A stretch of 64,000 bases of DNA from Alphaproteobacteria bacterium (GTDB taxonomy: Bacteria; Pseudomonadota; Alphaproteobacteria; Caulobacterales; Hyphomonadaceae): assembly GCA_018827375.1 (NCBI GenBank), contig JAHJYW010000010.1, forward strand, positions 124,001 through 188,000, read 5' to 3'. Each line of letters starts with the position of its first letter. The stretch's first letter is position 1. The notes under the pieces are model-generated. The model did no database searches, was not told where the DNA came from, and saw only the letters and a program-made list of their open reading frames with translations. Below, piece after piece: positions 44,147 through 52,995 of this stretch. Both the position numbers and the translations under genes were made by a program.

Positions 44147-46966
44147 ATGCGCAAGAAGTTTCACCCAATCGCAAAGGGCGGGCTCGTTGGAGCTGTCTGC
44201 CTGACTGCGTTGCAATATCAGGCCGCACTGGCTCAGGTATCTGAGCCGACGCTCGCGAGCTTTGAAATCGAATCCCAGCCGCTGGCCAAAGCGCTGATGA
44301 AGTATTCCGAGCAGTCGCGTGTTGTGATCGTGGCGCCTTCCGACCTGGTCAAGGGAAAGACCTCTTCGGCTGTCGGCGGCTATCTCGCGCCCAGCATGGC
44401 GCTCGATCAGTTGCTGAAGGGCACCGGCCTAACACTTCAGTCGGGCAATAACGGCGCCCTGACGCTGAAAGTGGATGCTTCCGCGACACAGGAGCAAGAG
44501 ACACCTCGCCCTTTTTTGATGGCGCAGTTGGAGACAGAGCCGGCACCGGCATCCGCTCCAGCGATTGAGGCGGTTGAAGACGAGCGCAGCATACAGGACA
44601 CCGTTATCGTCACCGGTGTTCGCGGCGCGCCGCGCTCGGTGATCGACAGCCCAACGCCGATCGATGTGTTCACCGCCGATGAGATCGCGCAAGGCAGCCC
44701 TTCGGGCGTGTTCGAGGCGATCCGCTACCTTGTCCCATCCTTCAACCTGCCAAGCCGGGCAGGCGGTGGTACAGCCACAGTTATCGCCACAGGCGGTCTG
44801 CGGGGCCTCAACCCCGACCAGACGCTTGTGCTCGTCAACGGCAAGCGCCGCCACAAGACGGCGCTGATCAACTCTGTGTCGTCGTTGTACAATGGCGCGG
44901 CTGGCGTTGACCTCAACATGATCCCGTCCTCTGCCATCGCACGTATCGAAGTGCTGCGTGACGGTGCAGCTGCCCAGTACGGTTCCGATGCCATCGCGGG
45001 CGTGATCAACGTTATTCTCAAGGAAGATGCTGAAGGCGGCGAAGCCACGGCCTCCTACGGCCAGAACTTCGATCGTGGTGACGGCGAGTCGCTTACCGCT
45101 TCAGCGAACCAGGGCATTGCCCTCGGCGACAAGGGCTTCCTCAACCTGTCCTACAGTTACATGGACCGCGATGAGTCCAATCGCGCTGTGCCGATCTCCG
45201 AGAATATCAATCTGTATCCGCTGCTTGGCGACGGCAGCCGCGATCCGCGTGAAGCGAGCATCGACAGGATGGTTACCCAGAACTATGGCGCCTTCCCACA
45301 GAAGTCCGATATCTTCTCGGCGAACATGGCATATGATTTTGGCGGGTTCGAGGGCTATGCGTTTGGTACGTATGGCGCTCGTACATCAATCCTCAACTGG
45401 TCGTTCCGTGCACCAAACCGGGATGTTGCCCTGCCGGAAGTCTATCCAAACGGCTTCCGCCCACGCCTCACGATCATTGAGGATGACTATGAAGTCGCGG
45501 GTGGTTTCCGAGGCGAAACGGGTTCGGGTTGGGCATGGGATGTCTCGTCCAACTACGGTTCCGACATCACAGACTGGGAAAACTCGAATGGTCTTAACGC
45601 GAGCCTCGGCCCTGCAAGCCCGACCTTCTTTGAAGTCGGTCGCCTGATTGCAACAGAATGGACCAACGCCCTCGACATCACGAAGGCGCATCCACTTTCA
45701 AGCGGCGGCGAACTTCAGACGTCCTTCGGTGTCCAGCACCGTTGGGAAAACTACAAGGTCGAAGCGGGTGATCCGGCAAGCTATGCAGCTGGCACATATG
45801 TTCGCCCCGACGACCAGCCCTTTGCCGGCCAGCTTCTGGCGCCGGGCTCTCAGGCCACACCGGGCTTCCGTCCGGATGATGAAGCCGATGCAACACGCAC
45901 CAACCTCAGCGCCTATGGCGAACTGGGGTGGACGCCAACCGAGAAACTCTTCCTCGGTGCAGCGCTGCGCTATGAATATTTCGATGATGATGCGGGCGAC
46001 ACCACAATCTTCAAGGTCAATGGCCGTTACGAACTGACGGACTGGCTTGCTTTCCGGTCTTCCTACAATACCGGTTTCCGCGCTCCAACGCTGGCACAGC
46101 AGAGCTATTCATCGACAACCAGCCAGTTCCGCGATCTGGATGGTGACGGCGAACAGGAGCTTTTGCTGCTGAAGAACCTTCCGGTTGACTCGGATGCCGC
46201 CAAGGCACTTGGCTCTTCACCCCTGACGCCAGAGAAGTCGAAGAACTTCAGCGTTGGTTTTACCGCTACGCCGTTTGAAAACTTCACACTGACGGTCGAT
46301 GCCTACCAGATCGATGTGGATGACCGGATTGCCGTCACGACGACATTCTCATCCGTGGACGTTCGTATACGTGACATTCTGGTTGCCAACGGCTTGTCGA
46401 GCGACATCAGCGGCCAATACTATACGAACGCCATTGATACGCGCACCAAAGGCATTGACGTAGTAGCCACGTATCGCCTGGCAACGGATTATGGCGATTT
46501 CCACTTCAATGCAGGTTTCAACAAGAACGAAGCCAAGATTACGGGCATTGTGGATAACCCGCCTGAGCTGGAAGCATTGGGTGACTACGAGATATTCGAC
46601 CGCAGCAAACGGGCGGCGATCACCGAGTCACTTCCGGACTCAAAAGTGACCCTCGGCGCGAACTGGGACATCGGTAAGTTTACGGCCAATGCGCGTGCGA
46701 CACGCTTCGGCACTTATACCGTTCGGAACGCATCGAACCCGGCACGTGACTATGACGTCGATCCTGCTTGGGTTGCGGATCTCGAGATCGGCTATGAGTT
46801 TACGGAAGCGTTCAGCCTCTTTGCGGGTGCCAACAACATCTTTAACAAGTATCCCGACCAGGTGAACGAGCCCGGCGCGACCAACGGCTCCAACATGTAC
46901 GACACATTGGCACCGTTTGGCTTTACCGGCGGCTCCTGGTTCGTCCGCGGTGCCTACAAGTGGTAG
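44147..46966 (+). CDS. TonB-dependent receptor/transducer with N-terminal STN signalling domain
   Basis: A 939-aa receptor. After the signal peptide comes the secretin/TonB N-terminal domain (FEIESQPLAKALMKYSEQSRVVIVAP..MALDQLLKGTGLTL, about residues 38-108). A linker and TonB-box-like QDTVIVTGVRG follow, then the plug (IEVLRDGAAAQYGSDAIAGVINVI) and a barrel ending in FVRGAYKW. The STN domain contacts FecR, so substrate binding should switch on the upstream sigma factor. It is the only receptor here with this domain. The penicillin-acylase-like gene 82 bases downstream is the best clue to substrate: an amide-linked molecule. Confidence 0.92.
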   Translation: MRKKFHPIAKGGLVGAVCLTALQYQAALAQVSEPTLASFEIESQPLAKALMKYSEQSRVVIVAPSDLVKGKTSSAVGGYLAPSMALDQLLKGTGLTLQSGNNGALTLKVDASATQEQETPRPFLMAQLETEPAPASAPAIEAVEDERSIQDTVIVTGVRGAPRSVIDSPTPIDVFTADEIAQGSPSGVFEAIRYLVPSFNLPSRAGGGTATVIATGGLRGLNPDQTLVLVNGKRRHKTALINSVSSLYNGAAGVDLNMIPSSAIARIEVLRDGAAAQYGSDAIAGVINVILKEDAEGGEATASYGQNFDRGDGESLTASANQGIALGDKGFLNLSYSYMDRDESNRAVPISENINLYPLLGDGSRDPREASIDRMVTQNYGAFPQKSDIFSANMAYDFGGFEGYAFGTYGARTSILNWSFRAPNRDVALPEVYPNGFRPRLTIIEDDYEVAGGFRGETGSGWAWDVSSNYGSDITDWENSNGLNASLGPASPTFFEVGRLIATEWTNALDITKAHPLSSGGELQTSFGVQHRWENYKVEAGDPASYAAGTYVRPDDQPFAGQLLAPGSQATPGFRPDDEADATRTNLSAYGELGWTPTEKLFLGAALRYEYFDDDAGDTTIFKVNGRYELTDWLAFRSSYNTGFRAPTLAQQSYSSTTSQFRDLDGDGEQELLLLKNLPVDSDAAKALGSSPLTPEKSKNFSVGFTATPFENFTLTVDAYQIDVDDRIAVTTTFSSVDVRIRDILVANGLSSDISGQYYTNAIDTRTKGIDVVATYRLATDYGDFHFNAGFNKNEAKITGIVDNPPELEALGDYEIFDRSKRAAITESLPDSKVTLGANWDIGKFTANARATRFGTYTVRNASNPARDYDVDPAWVADLEIGYEFTEAFSLFAGANNIFNKYPDQVNEPGATNGSNMYDTLAPFGFTGGSWFVRGAYKW

Positions 46967-46979
46967 TTTGATAATATTG

Positions 46980-47011
46980 CAGGTCGGCGAGGGATATCCT
47001 TCGCCGACCTG
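46980..47011 (+). terminator. Strong hairpin between STN-receptor and acylase genes
   Basis: CAGGTCGGCGA (46980-46990) pairs perfectly with TCGCCGACCTG (47001-47011); the pairing continues almost to the centre. TCTTC follows rather than a long T tract, so it may act as a partial terminator, letting some transcripts reach the acylase gene. Confidence 0.6.
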
Positions 47012-47047
47012 TCTTCACACGCACAAGAATCCGGAAGGAAACGAGAT

Positions 47048-49225
47048 ATGAGGTGGTTTGCATTCACATGCATCGCGGCCGTTCACTTGGCAGTGTCCGC
47101 ATGCGCAACAAAGACGGACGAGGTCGCCGTTACCGAGATGCTGGTTGCTGAAGCGCCGGCGGAAGACGCGGCCCTTCCCATTCACGATGACCGTCCGGCT
47201 GTCGTCGAAAACGAGATACTCTGGGACACATATGGCGTTCCCCATATTTACGGGAAGGACGCCGAGAGCGTCTTCTACGGCTATGGTTGGGCCCAGTTGC
47301 ACAGTCACGCCAACACGGTGCTGCGCCTCTATGGCGAAGCGCGTGGCAAGGGCGCCGAATACTGGGGCGCCGAATACGAAGAGACTACCAAGTGGCTCGT
47401 CATGAACGGCACACCGGAGCGTGCTCAGGTCTGGTACGATGACTATTCGCCGGAGTTCCGTGCGAAGCTCGATGCGTTTGCAGAAGGCATGAATGCCTAT
47501 GCTGCATCCCATCCCGACGAGATCGACGATGAACTGAAAGTTGTTCTGCCTGTCAGCGGCATCGACGTGGTTGCACATGCACACCGCCTGATGAACTTCG
47601 TTTATGTGGCATCACCTAACCGCACGATCGGTGAAGGCGATCCGCCCGAGCTGGAAGAGCAGGGCTCGAATACATGGGCGGTCGGTCCCTCGAAGACCGA
47701 AAGCGGCAACACGATGCTGCTGCAAAACCCGCACCTGCCTTGGACCGTGCCTTTCTTCATCTATTATGAAGCCCACCTCGTCGGCCCTGACTTTGAAGTT
47801 TATGGTGCGACCCAGATCGGCCTACCGGTCATCCGCTTTGCCTTCAACCAGCAGATGGGCATCTCCAACACGGTCAACGGTATGGTCGGCGCAACGACTT
47901 ATGAGCTGACGCTGAAGGACAATGGCTATCTCTTCGATGGAGAAGTCCTGCCCTTCGAAGTGAAGGAAACTTCCTATAAGATGCTTCAGCCGGATGGCTC
48001 CGAACTCGAAGTACCTGTGAGTATTCGCTACACGGTTCATGGACCTGTTTTTGAGCGTCCTGATGGCAAGACAGTCGCCTTGCGCGTTGCGGGCCTCGAC
48101 CGGGGCGGCATGCTCGAACAGTACTTCGACATGGTAACCTCCGAGAGCCATGACGAGTTCACGAGCGCCATGTCGCGTCTTCAGGTGCCGACCTTCAATA
48201 TCAGCTACGCTGATCGCGACGGTCACATTGAATACATCTTCAACGGTATCGCACCGAAGCGCTCGTCAGGAGACATCGAGTTCTGGAAAGGGCTCGTCCC
48301 CGGCGATACGTCCGAATTCCTCTGGACCGATATCCACCCGTATGAAGACCTGCCACGGGTGACGGACCCTGAAACCGGCTTCGTACACAACTCGAACGAT
48401 CCGCCATGGGAAGCAACGCTGCCAGTGCCATACAAGCCGGAGGATTTCCCTTCCTACTTCGCGCCGCGTACGCCTCTGTCGATGCGTGCCCAGGACTCGC
48501 TGACCATGATGACTGAAGCGGAAGACATCACACTCGATGACTTTGTGGAGCTCAAACTGGCCCAGAATGCTCTGATGGCGGATCGCGTCCTGCCTGACCT
48601 GCTGGCGGCCGCTGCGAGCGACCCGGATCCAGACATGCAGGCGGCTGTCAAACTCCTGTCGGATTGGGACCGGACTTTCTCGAAAGAGAACCGCGCTGGC
48701 GTCCTGTTCGAAGCATGGGGCAAGCTTTTCTCCGGCCCGCGTATGACCGGGCAGGATGGATTTGCCATTCCATGGTCTGCCGACGCACCGATCACGACTC
48801 CATCGGGCCTCAAGGATCCTGAAGCGGCCGTCGAGATGCTGCGCAAGGCAATCGCCAGCACCAAGGCGACCTATGGCATGATCGACCCTGTCTATGGTGA
48901 TGTCTCGCGCTTCATCCTTGATGGTCTGGATGTTCCCGGTAGCGGTGGTTACGGCAACCTTGGCGCCTTCGACGTGATCACATGGTCCGAGCCAAAGGAC
49001 GGTATCCGTACGCCGGCCCATGGTGAAACCTGGGTTGCGATGGTCGAGTTCTCTACGCCCATCAAGGCTTATGGCCTGATGAGCTATGGCAACTCACGCC
49101 AGCCCGGCACGACCCACTATAATGATCAACTCCAACTGCTCTCGGACAACAAGTTCCGCGAACTCTGGCTGCGCCGTGAACAGGTCGAGGAAAACCTGTC
49201 CGAACGTACGCCGATCAACCGGTAG
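47048..49225 (+). CDS. Penicillin acylase/AHL acylase-family Ntn hydrolase, lipoprotein
   Basis: A 725-aa S45-family precursor. [20 protein letters not shown] is the start of the alpha-subunit, and GSNTWAVG contains Ser207, the autocatalytic cleavage site and new N-terminal nucleophile of the beta-subunit. LLQNPHLPW and [17 protein letters not shown] are conserved beta-subunit segments. Signal peptide with lipobox VSAC places it in the periplasm. The family hydrolyses amides of acyl chains: penicillins, acyl-homoserine lactones and other N-acyl compounds. Placed behind an STN-type receptor, it probably processes the imported ligand. Substrate cannot be chosen from sequence. Confidence 0.9.
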   Translation: MRWFAFTCIAAVHLAVSACATKTDEVAVTEMLVAEAPAEDAALPIHDDRPAVVENEILWDTYGVPHIYGKDAESVFYGYGWAQLHSHANTVLRLYGEARGKGAEYWGAEYEETTKWLVMNGTPERAQVWYDDYSPEFRAKLDAFAEGMNAYAASHPDEIDDELKVVLPVSGIDVVAHAHRLMNFVYVASPNRTIGEGDPPELEEQGSNTWAVGPSKTESGNTMLLQNPHLPWTVPFFIYYEAHLVGPDFEVYGATQIGLPVIRFAFNQQMGISNTVNGMVGATTYELTLKDNGYLFDGEVLPFEVKETSYKMLQPDGSELEVPVSIRYTVHGPVFERPDGKTVALRVAGLDRGGMLEQYFDMVTSESHDEFTSAMSRLQVPTFNISYADRDGHIEYIFNGIAPKRSSGDIEFWKGLVPGDTSEFLWTDIHPYEDLPRVTDPETGFVHNSNDPPWEATLPVPYKPEDFPSYFAPRTPLSMRAQDSLTMMTEAEDITLDDFVELKLAQNALMADRVLPDLLAAAASDPDPDMQAAVKLLSDWDRTFSKENRAGVLFEAWGKLFSGPRMTGQDGFAIPWSADAPITTPSGLKDPEAAVEMLRKAIASTKATYGMIDPVYGDVSRFILDGLDVPGSGGYGNLGAFDVITWSEPKDGIRTPAHGETWVAMVEFSTPIKAYGLMSYGNSRQPGTTHYNDQLQLLSDNKFRELWLRREQVEENLSERTPINR

Positions 49226-49233
49226 GGCATCCC

Positions 49234-50805
49234 ATGAAAGCAATATGCATGAAGTCTCTCAGGGTGCTTCCTTCTCTTGGTGTCCTGGCTTTCGTGGCCG
49301 CTTGCGCCACGACGCCTGAGGAGCCGGTCGTCTACGAGACACCCGCCTTTACATCCGTCCAGCCTGAACTGTTCGGTGTGGTTGGTTCGCTGTCAAATGC
49401 CTGGGGCGACTTCGACAATGATGAAGATCTCGATCTTGCCGTGTCGCTCAAGGGCGGAGAAATCCGCCTCTACACGCAGGACAATGGCGTCTTCACCAGC
49501 GTTGGCGAGGCTTACGGCCTGCCAACAGCGGGCCCCGAATTCCGGGGCGTGAGCTGGGGCGACTACAATGGCGACGGGTTCATCGATCTCTTTGCTGGCG
49601 CCACCAGTCCGAAGGAACTCACCCGTGTCTTCCGAAATGATGGTGGCAAGGGCTTTACCGATGTGGCGGCGGATATTGGGCTGACCATTCCCGGACGGTC
49701 TGCCCGCCAGTCGAACTGGGTCGATTACAACAATGACGGCCAGCTGGATCTCTATTCCGGCGACCGGATGGTGCCCGGCCAAGCCTTCCCCGGCATGGAT
49801 CCCAATCCGGATGCCTCAAACAAGCTCTTCGCGAATACGAACACCGTGTTCTCCCAAGTATTCGCAGGAGAAGGACCAACAGACGCCCGACCCACCGTGG
49901 GCGTCTGTTGGTTCGACTATAACAAGGACGGCAGGCTGGACCTGTTTCTCGCCAACCAGTCCGGTGCGACCGATGCACTCTGGCGCAGTGATGGCGATGG
50001 TTTTGTTGACGTCGCGCCCGAGCTTGGCGTCGACTCGTCCGGACGCGCCAAGGAAGAGGGCGGTGTCGGCTGCGCCATTGGCGATTATGACAATGACGGC
50101 AATCTCGACATCTATCTGTCAGCTTATGGCCCGAACAAGCTTTACCGCAACAATGGCGACGGCACTTTCACGGAGGTGGGTGAAGCGCTCGGCGTGACCG
50201 AGCCCGATCATGTTGTCAGCGCCGAATGGGGCGACTACGATAATGACGGCGATCTCGACCTCTTCGTCGTCGGTTATGAGGGCCCATTCGGAGAGCAGGT
50301 GCCGCACAACATGTTCTACAGGAATGACGGCGACGCCGGTTTCGTAAACATTCTTGTGCCCGGTGATATCCTCAATGCGGGCGACCATGGTGTCGTCTGG
50401 GTCGATTATGATCAGGATGGCGATCTGGACCTGTCGCTCACGGATGGCTACGGACCGGAAGGTGGCCATTTCGTTTTCCGCAACGAGATGAGCGAAGCGG
50501 GCCGCGCGCGGTCCCTCGGCGTTCTCCTGCTCGACAACAAGGGGCACTTCACCGTTCCCGGCGCCGAAGTGCGCTTGTTCGACAAGGCAGGCAAATTGCT
50601 TGCGACACGCATGGTGACAACAGGCGGCGGGTATAACGCCCAGAGCGCCATCCCCGTGCATTTTGGATTGAAGTCCACTGAGGCCGTCACACTCGAAGTT
50701 ACGTGGATGACGCCCGACGGCCGGAAGACCCAGACCATGAAAGGCGTAAAGCCATCTGACTGGGCCGGAAAGCTGCTCGAAATCCGCAAGCCGGTGGACT
50801 TCTAG
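49234..50805 (+). CDS. FG-GAP/VCBS repeat lipoprotein with ASPIC/UnbV C-terminus
   Basis: A 523-aa exported lipoprotein (lipobox VAAC). At least seven calcium-loop repeats run through residues 55-400 (DFDNDEDLD, DYNGDGFID, DYNNDGQLD, DYNKDGRLD, DYDNDGNLD, DYDNDGDLD, DYDQDGDLD), indicating an integrin-like beta-propeller. The last 100 residues (GAEVRLFDKAGKLLATRMVTTGGGYNAQS..VHFGL) are the ASPIC/UnbV domain. It is eight bases after the acylase gene and presumably cotranscribed. Such proteins bind ligands or partners at the cell surface; a specific role is unknown. A second ATG at 49249 is possible. Confidence 0.88.
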   Translation: MKAICMKSLRVLPSLGVLAFVAACATTPEEPVVYETPAFTSVQPELFGVVGSLSNAWGDFDNDEDLDLAVSLKGGEIRLYTQDNGVFTSVGEAYGLPTAGPEFRGVSWGDYNGDGFIDLFAGATSPKELTRVFRNDGGKGFTDVAADIGLTIPGRSARQSNWVDYNNDGQLDLYSGDRMVPGQAFPGMDPNPDASNKLFANTNTVFSQVFAGEGPTDARPTVGVCWFDYNKDGRLDLFLANQSGATDALWRSDGDGFVDVAPELGVDSSGRAKEEGGVGCAIGDYDNDGNLDIYLSAYGPNKLYRNNGDGTFTEVGEALGVTEPDHVVSAEWGDYDNDGDLDLFVVGYEGPFGEQVPHNMFYRNDGDAGFVNILVPGDILNAGDHGVVWVDYDQDGDLDLSLTDGYGPEGGHFVFRNEMSEAGRARSLGVLLLDNKGHFTVPGAEVRLFDKAGKLLATRMVTTGGGYNAQSAIPVHFGLKSTEAVTLEVTWMTPDGRKTQTMKGVKPSDWAGKLLEIRKPVDF

Positions 50806-50835
50806 GCGCCTGGGATCCCCCCGTTCCCGGGCGCC
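50805..50835 (+). terminator. Hairpin after ASPIC/UnbV gene
   Basis: GGCGCCTGGGA (50805-50815) pairs with TCCCGGGCGCC (50825-50835) with one G-T pair; it starts at the last base of the stop codon. First of three hairpins in a convergent gap. Confidence 0.6.
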
Positions 50836-50853
50836 ACCCCATTCTCATGGGGT
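50836..50853. terminator. Second hairpin in the convergent gap
   Basis: ACCCCAT and ATGGGGT form a perfect 7-bp stem around TCTC. It could serve either strand. Confidence 0.5.
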
Positions 50854-50869
50854 GATCAGACATCATAAT

Positions 50870-50900
50870 GTGACGCGCTGGGCTGGTCTCAGCGCGTCAC
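50870..50900 (-). terminator. Hairpin containing the stop of the truncated hemoglobin gene
   Basis: GTGACGCGCTG (50870-50880) pairs perfectly with CAGCGCGTCAC (50890-50900). The TGA of the minus-strand globin gene (50891-50889) lies at the edge of the loop. Probably terminates the globin/DUF3034 unit. Confidence 0.55.
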
Positions 50901-51383
50901 CACATCCCTCTGCATTGGCGCGAGTTTGGCAATCAGCCTGTTCTGCATGGCAAAGGGCACACCCTCCGTATCCATGGCCAGCTGAAGGCTTTCGACGAGG
51001 GCATTGAACTCGCGCATGGTGATGCCCTGGTCCTTGTGCGCTTCAACCATGTCACGACCCGTATAGTCGCAGGGGCCTCCCAGCAGGTAACAGAACTGTT
51101 CCTTCAGCGTTCGCCGCAGACGAACGAGGTCCGATGCGCGGAATATGCCTTCAATGCGCGGATCGACGATTACCCGGTCGACAAGATCATCAACAATCCG
51201 GTCGATTCCTGCCTGACCATGAAAAGCCACGAACACATCCGGGTTTTCCAAAGGCGCGGCGCCCGCATTTTCATTGGATGCCTCATAGGGATCGACTGGC
51301 AGTTCGCCGGGCAGGGGCTCTGCCATGGCCAACGTTGCGGACAGAAGTGGTCCGGCGAGTGCGGCGACGCAAAAGCGATACAT
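50889..51383 (-). CDS. Exported group 1 truncated hemoglobin
   Basis: A 164-aa protein with a signal peptide (cleavage near AMA-EPL) and a truncated-globin domain: FHGQAGIDRIVDDLVDRVIVDPRIEGIF, then LGGPCDYTGRDMVEAHKDQGI with the proximal heme-ligand His at about 116. Cys98 and Cys105 flank the GG turn and could form a disulfide in the periplasm. Most truncated hemoglobins are cytosolic, so the export signal is notable. It binds heme and probably O2 or NO. It lies one base after the DUF3034 gene, in a module with a cupredoxin-like protein and a c-di-GMP enzyme. Confidence 0.87.
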   Translation of the reverse strand: MYRFCVAALAGPLLSATLAMAEPLPGELPVDPYEASNENAGAAPLENPDVFVAFHGQAGIDRIVDDLVDRVIVDPRIEGIFRASDLVRLRRTLKEQFCYLLGGPCDYTGRDMVEAHKDQGITMREFNALVESLQLAMDTEGVPFAMQNRLIAKLAPMQRDVVTR

Positions 51384-51384
51384 G

Positions 51385-52278
51385 CTAAAATCCTACCTGA
51401 AGGGAGAGGTAAAGACCCCGTTGATCATCAAAGGTCGCAATCGAGCCGAGGTCGGCATAAGCGGCTGACATTGTCATCGCATCGTTGATGGCGTAGGCGG
51501 CAAACAGGTCCATCCAGGCATCTTCTTGTGCAAAGGTGAGATTGTCCGGCTTGGCACGATATTCTCCACCAATGATGAGGCGTTTGCTGAGCAGATATCC
51601 AACCGACACTTCAGGGTAGATCGAGGCATCAGACGTGCCGCCGAAGCCAAGCAACCCATTCTGGTTCGCCTCCGTGTAGCGTAGCGTCGCGCCGAGAAGC
51701 AGGCTCTGCGCCAGCAGCAATTTGGTGGCCGAGACATAGAATTCGACGCCATCATCATCTTCTGCGCCAAGGGCCGCGAGAAGATCCCCGTGATCGGCCT
51801 TCTTGTAGATGGCGCCAATAGCGATCTGCGGCAGCCACGTATCCTGACCGTAGACCGCGTCGCCAGCGATACGCACTTTCGCGGCGAGAACATTTTGGCT
51901 GAATGTGTATCCGTCAGGCAGTCCAAGTTTCGGGCCGGTGCTGCCGGTGTCGAGCGTTTGATGCGAGTAACTCATTTCCAATCGGTCACGCAGACCGATC
52001 CCGGCACCGTAGGAAACCACGTCGAAATCCGGCAGCATCACGCTTGTCAGGTGCGCAGTCGCGCCGATTCCGCGATCGGTTTCATTTCCCGTGATCAGAG
52101 CCCACGGAACGATCCCGCCCCCGCCGGTTCCATCGACGGATGAAATGCCACGTGTGAGTAACAGCTTCCCTCCCGGCTCAATGTCTTCGGCCGCGCTGGG
52201 GGAGGCAATACTGGCCCAAAAAGCGATGCAACACAGGATTGTATTATTGCGGATCGCAGATGAAGGGGTGAGTGCCAT
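51385..52278 (-). CDS. DUF3034-family outer-membrane beta-barrel protein
   Basis: A 297-aa exported protein (signal peptide ending SPSAA). EPGGKLLLTRGISSVDGTGGGGIVPWALITG is the DUF3034 signature, and the remainder alternates short amphipathic strands ending in LYLSLQVGF, a barrel-like C-terminus. Function is unknown. GGGAG precedes ATG 52278; the frame is open 11 codons further. It is divergent from the cupredoxin-like gene and cotranscribed with the truncated hemoglobin gene. Confidence 0.82.
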   Translation of the reverse strand: MALTPSSAIRNNTILCCIAFWASIASPSAAEDIEPGGKLLLTRGISSVDGTGGGGIVPWALITGNETDRGIGATAHLTSVMLPDFDVVSYGAGIGLRDRLEMSYSHQTLDTGSTGPKLGLPDGYTFSQNVLAAKVRIAGDAVYGQDTWLPQIAIGAIYKKADHGDLLAALGAEDDDGVEFYVSATKLLLAQSLLLGATLRYTEANQNGLLGFGGTSDASIYPEVSVGYLLSKRLIIGGEYRAKPDNLTFAQEDAWMDLFAAYAINDAMTMSAAYADLGSIATFDDQRGLYLSLQVGF

Positions 52279-52359
52279 GTGTGGCTCCCTGTTTCGATAG
52301 GAGATTGTCAATAACCACTGTGGCTACAGCGGTAATGTTAACGATCCCGTAAACCATAT

Positions 52360-52983
52360 ATGCGACTGAAGATTATGCGTAATCTTATTCTTCTCATCAT
52401 TTTTGCAACTCTAAGTAAGAGTGCATTTGCACAAGAAATCACTGTCAAAGTGATGGACGCAACGGGCGCGCCAGTCGTGAACGCGGTCGTTCTGGTTCCG
52501 GCATCGAAAGGTGTGAAACCGCCTGCGTCATTTGCCTGGCCGAGCATGATGGAACAGAAAGACATTGCCTTCTCGCCGTATGTTCTCGTTGTTCCCGTCG
52601 GCAGCGAGGTCCAGTTCCCCAATCGCGACCGCGTGCGCCACCACGTCTATTCCTTCTCCAAGGGCAACCGTTTCGAACTCAAGCTCTATGGCCAGGACGA
52701 AACACGCCATCTCGCTTTCAAGACGGCTGGTATCGTGGCCGTTGGCTGCAACATTCACGATGAAATGATCGGGTACATTCGCGTGGTCGATACACCCTAT
52801 GCTGCCATGACGGGCCCGGACGGTATTGCCCATCTGGAGGGCGTCCCTGCAGCCAAGGGCAATGTGACCGTGTGGCACCCGGACTTGTCCGGTGGTAAGG
52901 ATGTCGTGGTGCCGTTTGATGCAGGTCAGGGTGAAACGACGGTCCGACTCACGGGCAAGCTAGCCCACGCGGCGCATCACTAG
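52360..52983 (+). CDS. Cupredoxin-like exported protein ('methylamine utilization protein' type)
   Basis: A 207-aa protein with signal peptide (ending SAFAQ). A plastocyanin/azurin-like domain is indicated by VPVGSEVQFPNRDRVRHHVYSF (His94/His95) and VGCNIHDEM (Cys130, His133, Met136), which together could make a type 1 copper site. The last 50 residues form a carboxypeptidase-regulatory-like beta domain (YAAMTGPDGIAHLEGVPAAKGNVTVWHP). Relatives are often labelled as methylamine utilization proteins without proof, and no methylamine genes are nearby. It starts 81 bases from the divergent DUF3034 gene and precedes the EAL gene by 12 bases. Confidence 0.8.
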   Translation: MRLKIMRNLILLIIFATLSKSAFAQEITVKVMDATGAPVVNAVVLVPASKGVKPPASFAWPSMMEQKDIAFSPYVLVVPVGSEVQFPNRDRVRHHVYSFSKGNRFELKLYGQDETRHLAFKTAGIVAVGCNIHDEMIGYIRVVDTPYAAMTGPDGIAHLEGVPAAKGNVTVWHPDLSGGKDVVVPFDAGQGETTVRLTGKLAHAAHH

Positions 52984-52995
52984 GAACGAGAGCCG

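Noticed and set aside
52335-52343. ATGTTAACG resembling half of the xylan-locus LacI operator
   Set aside because: Only the left half matches; the right half (ATCCCG) does not, and the flanking genes have no link to xylan.
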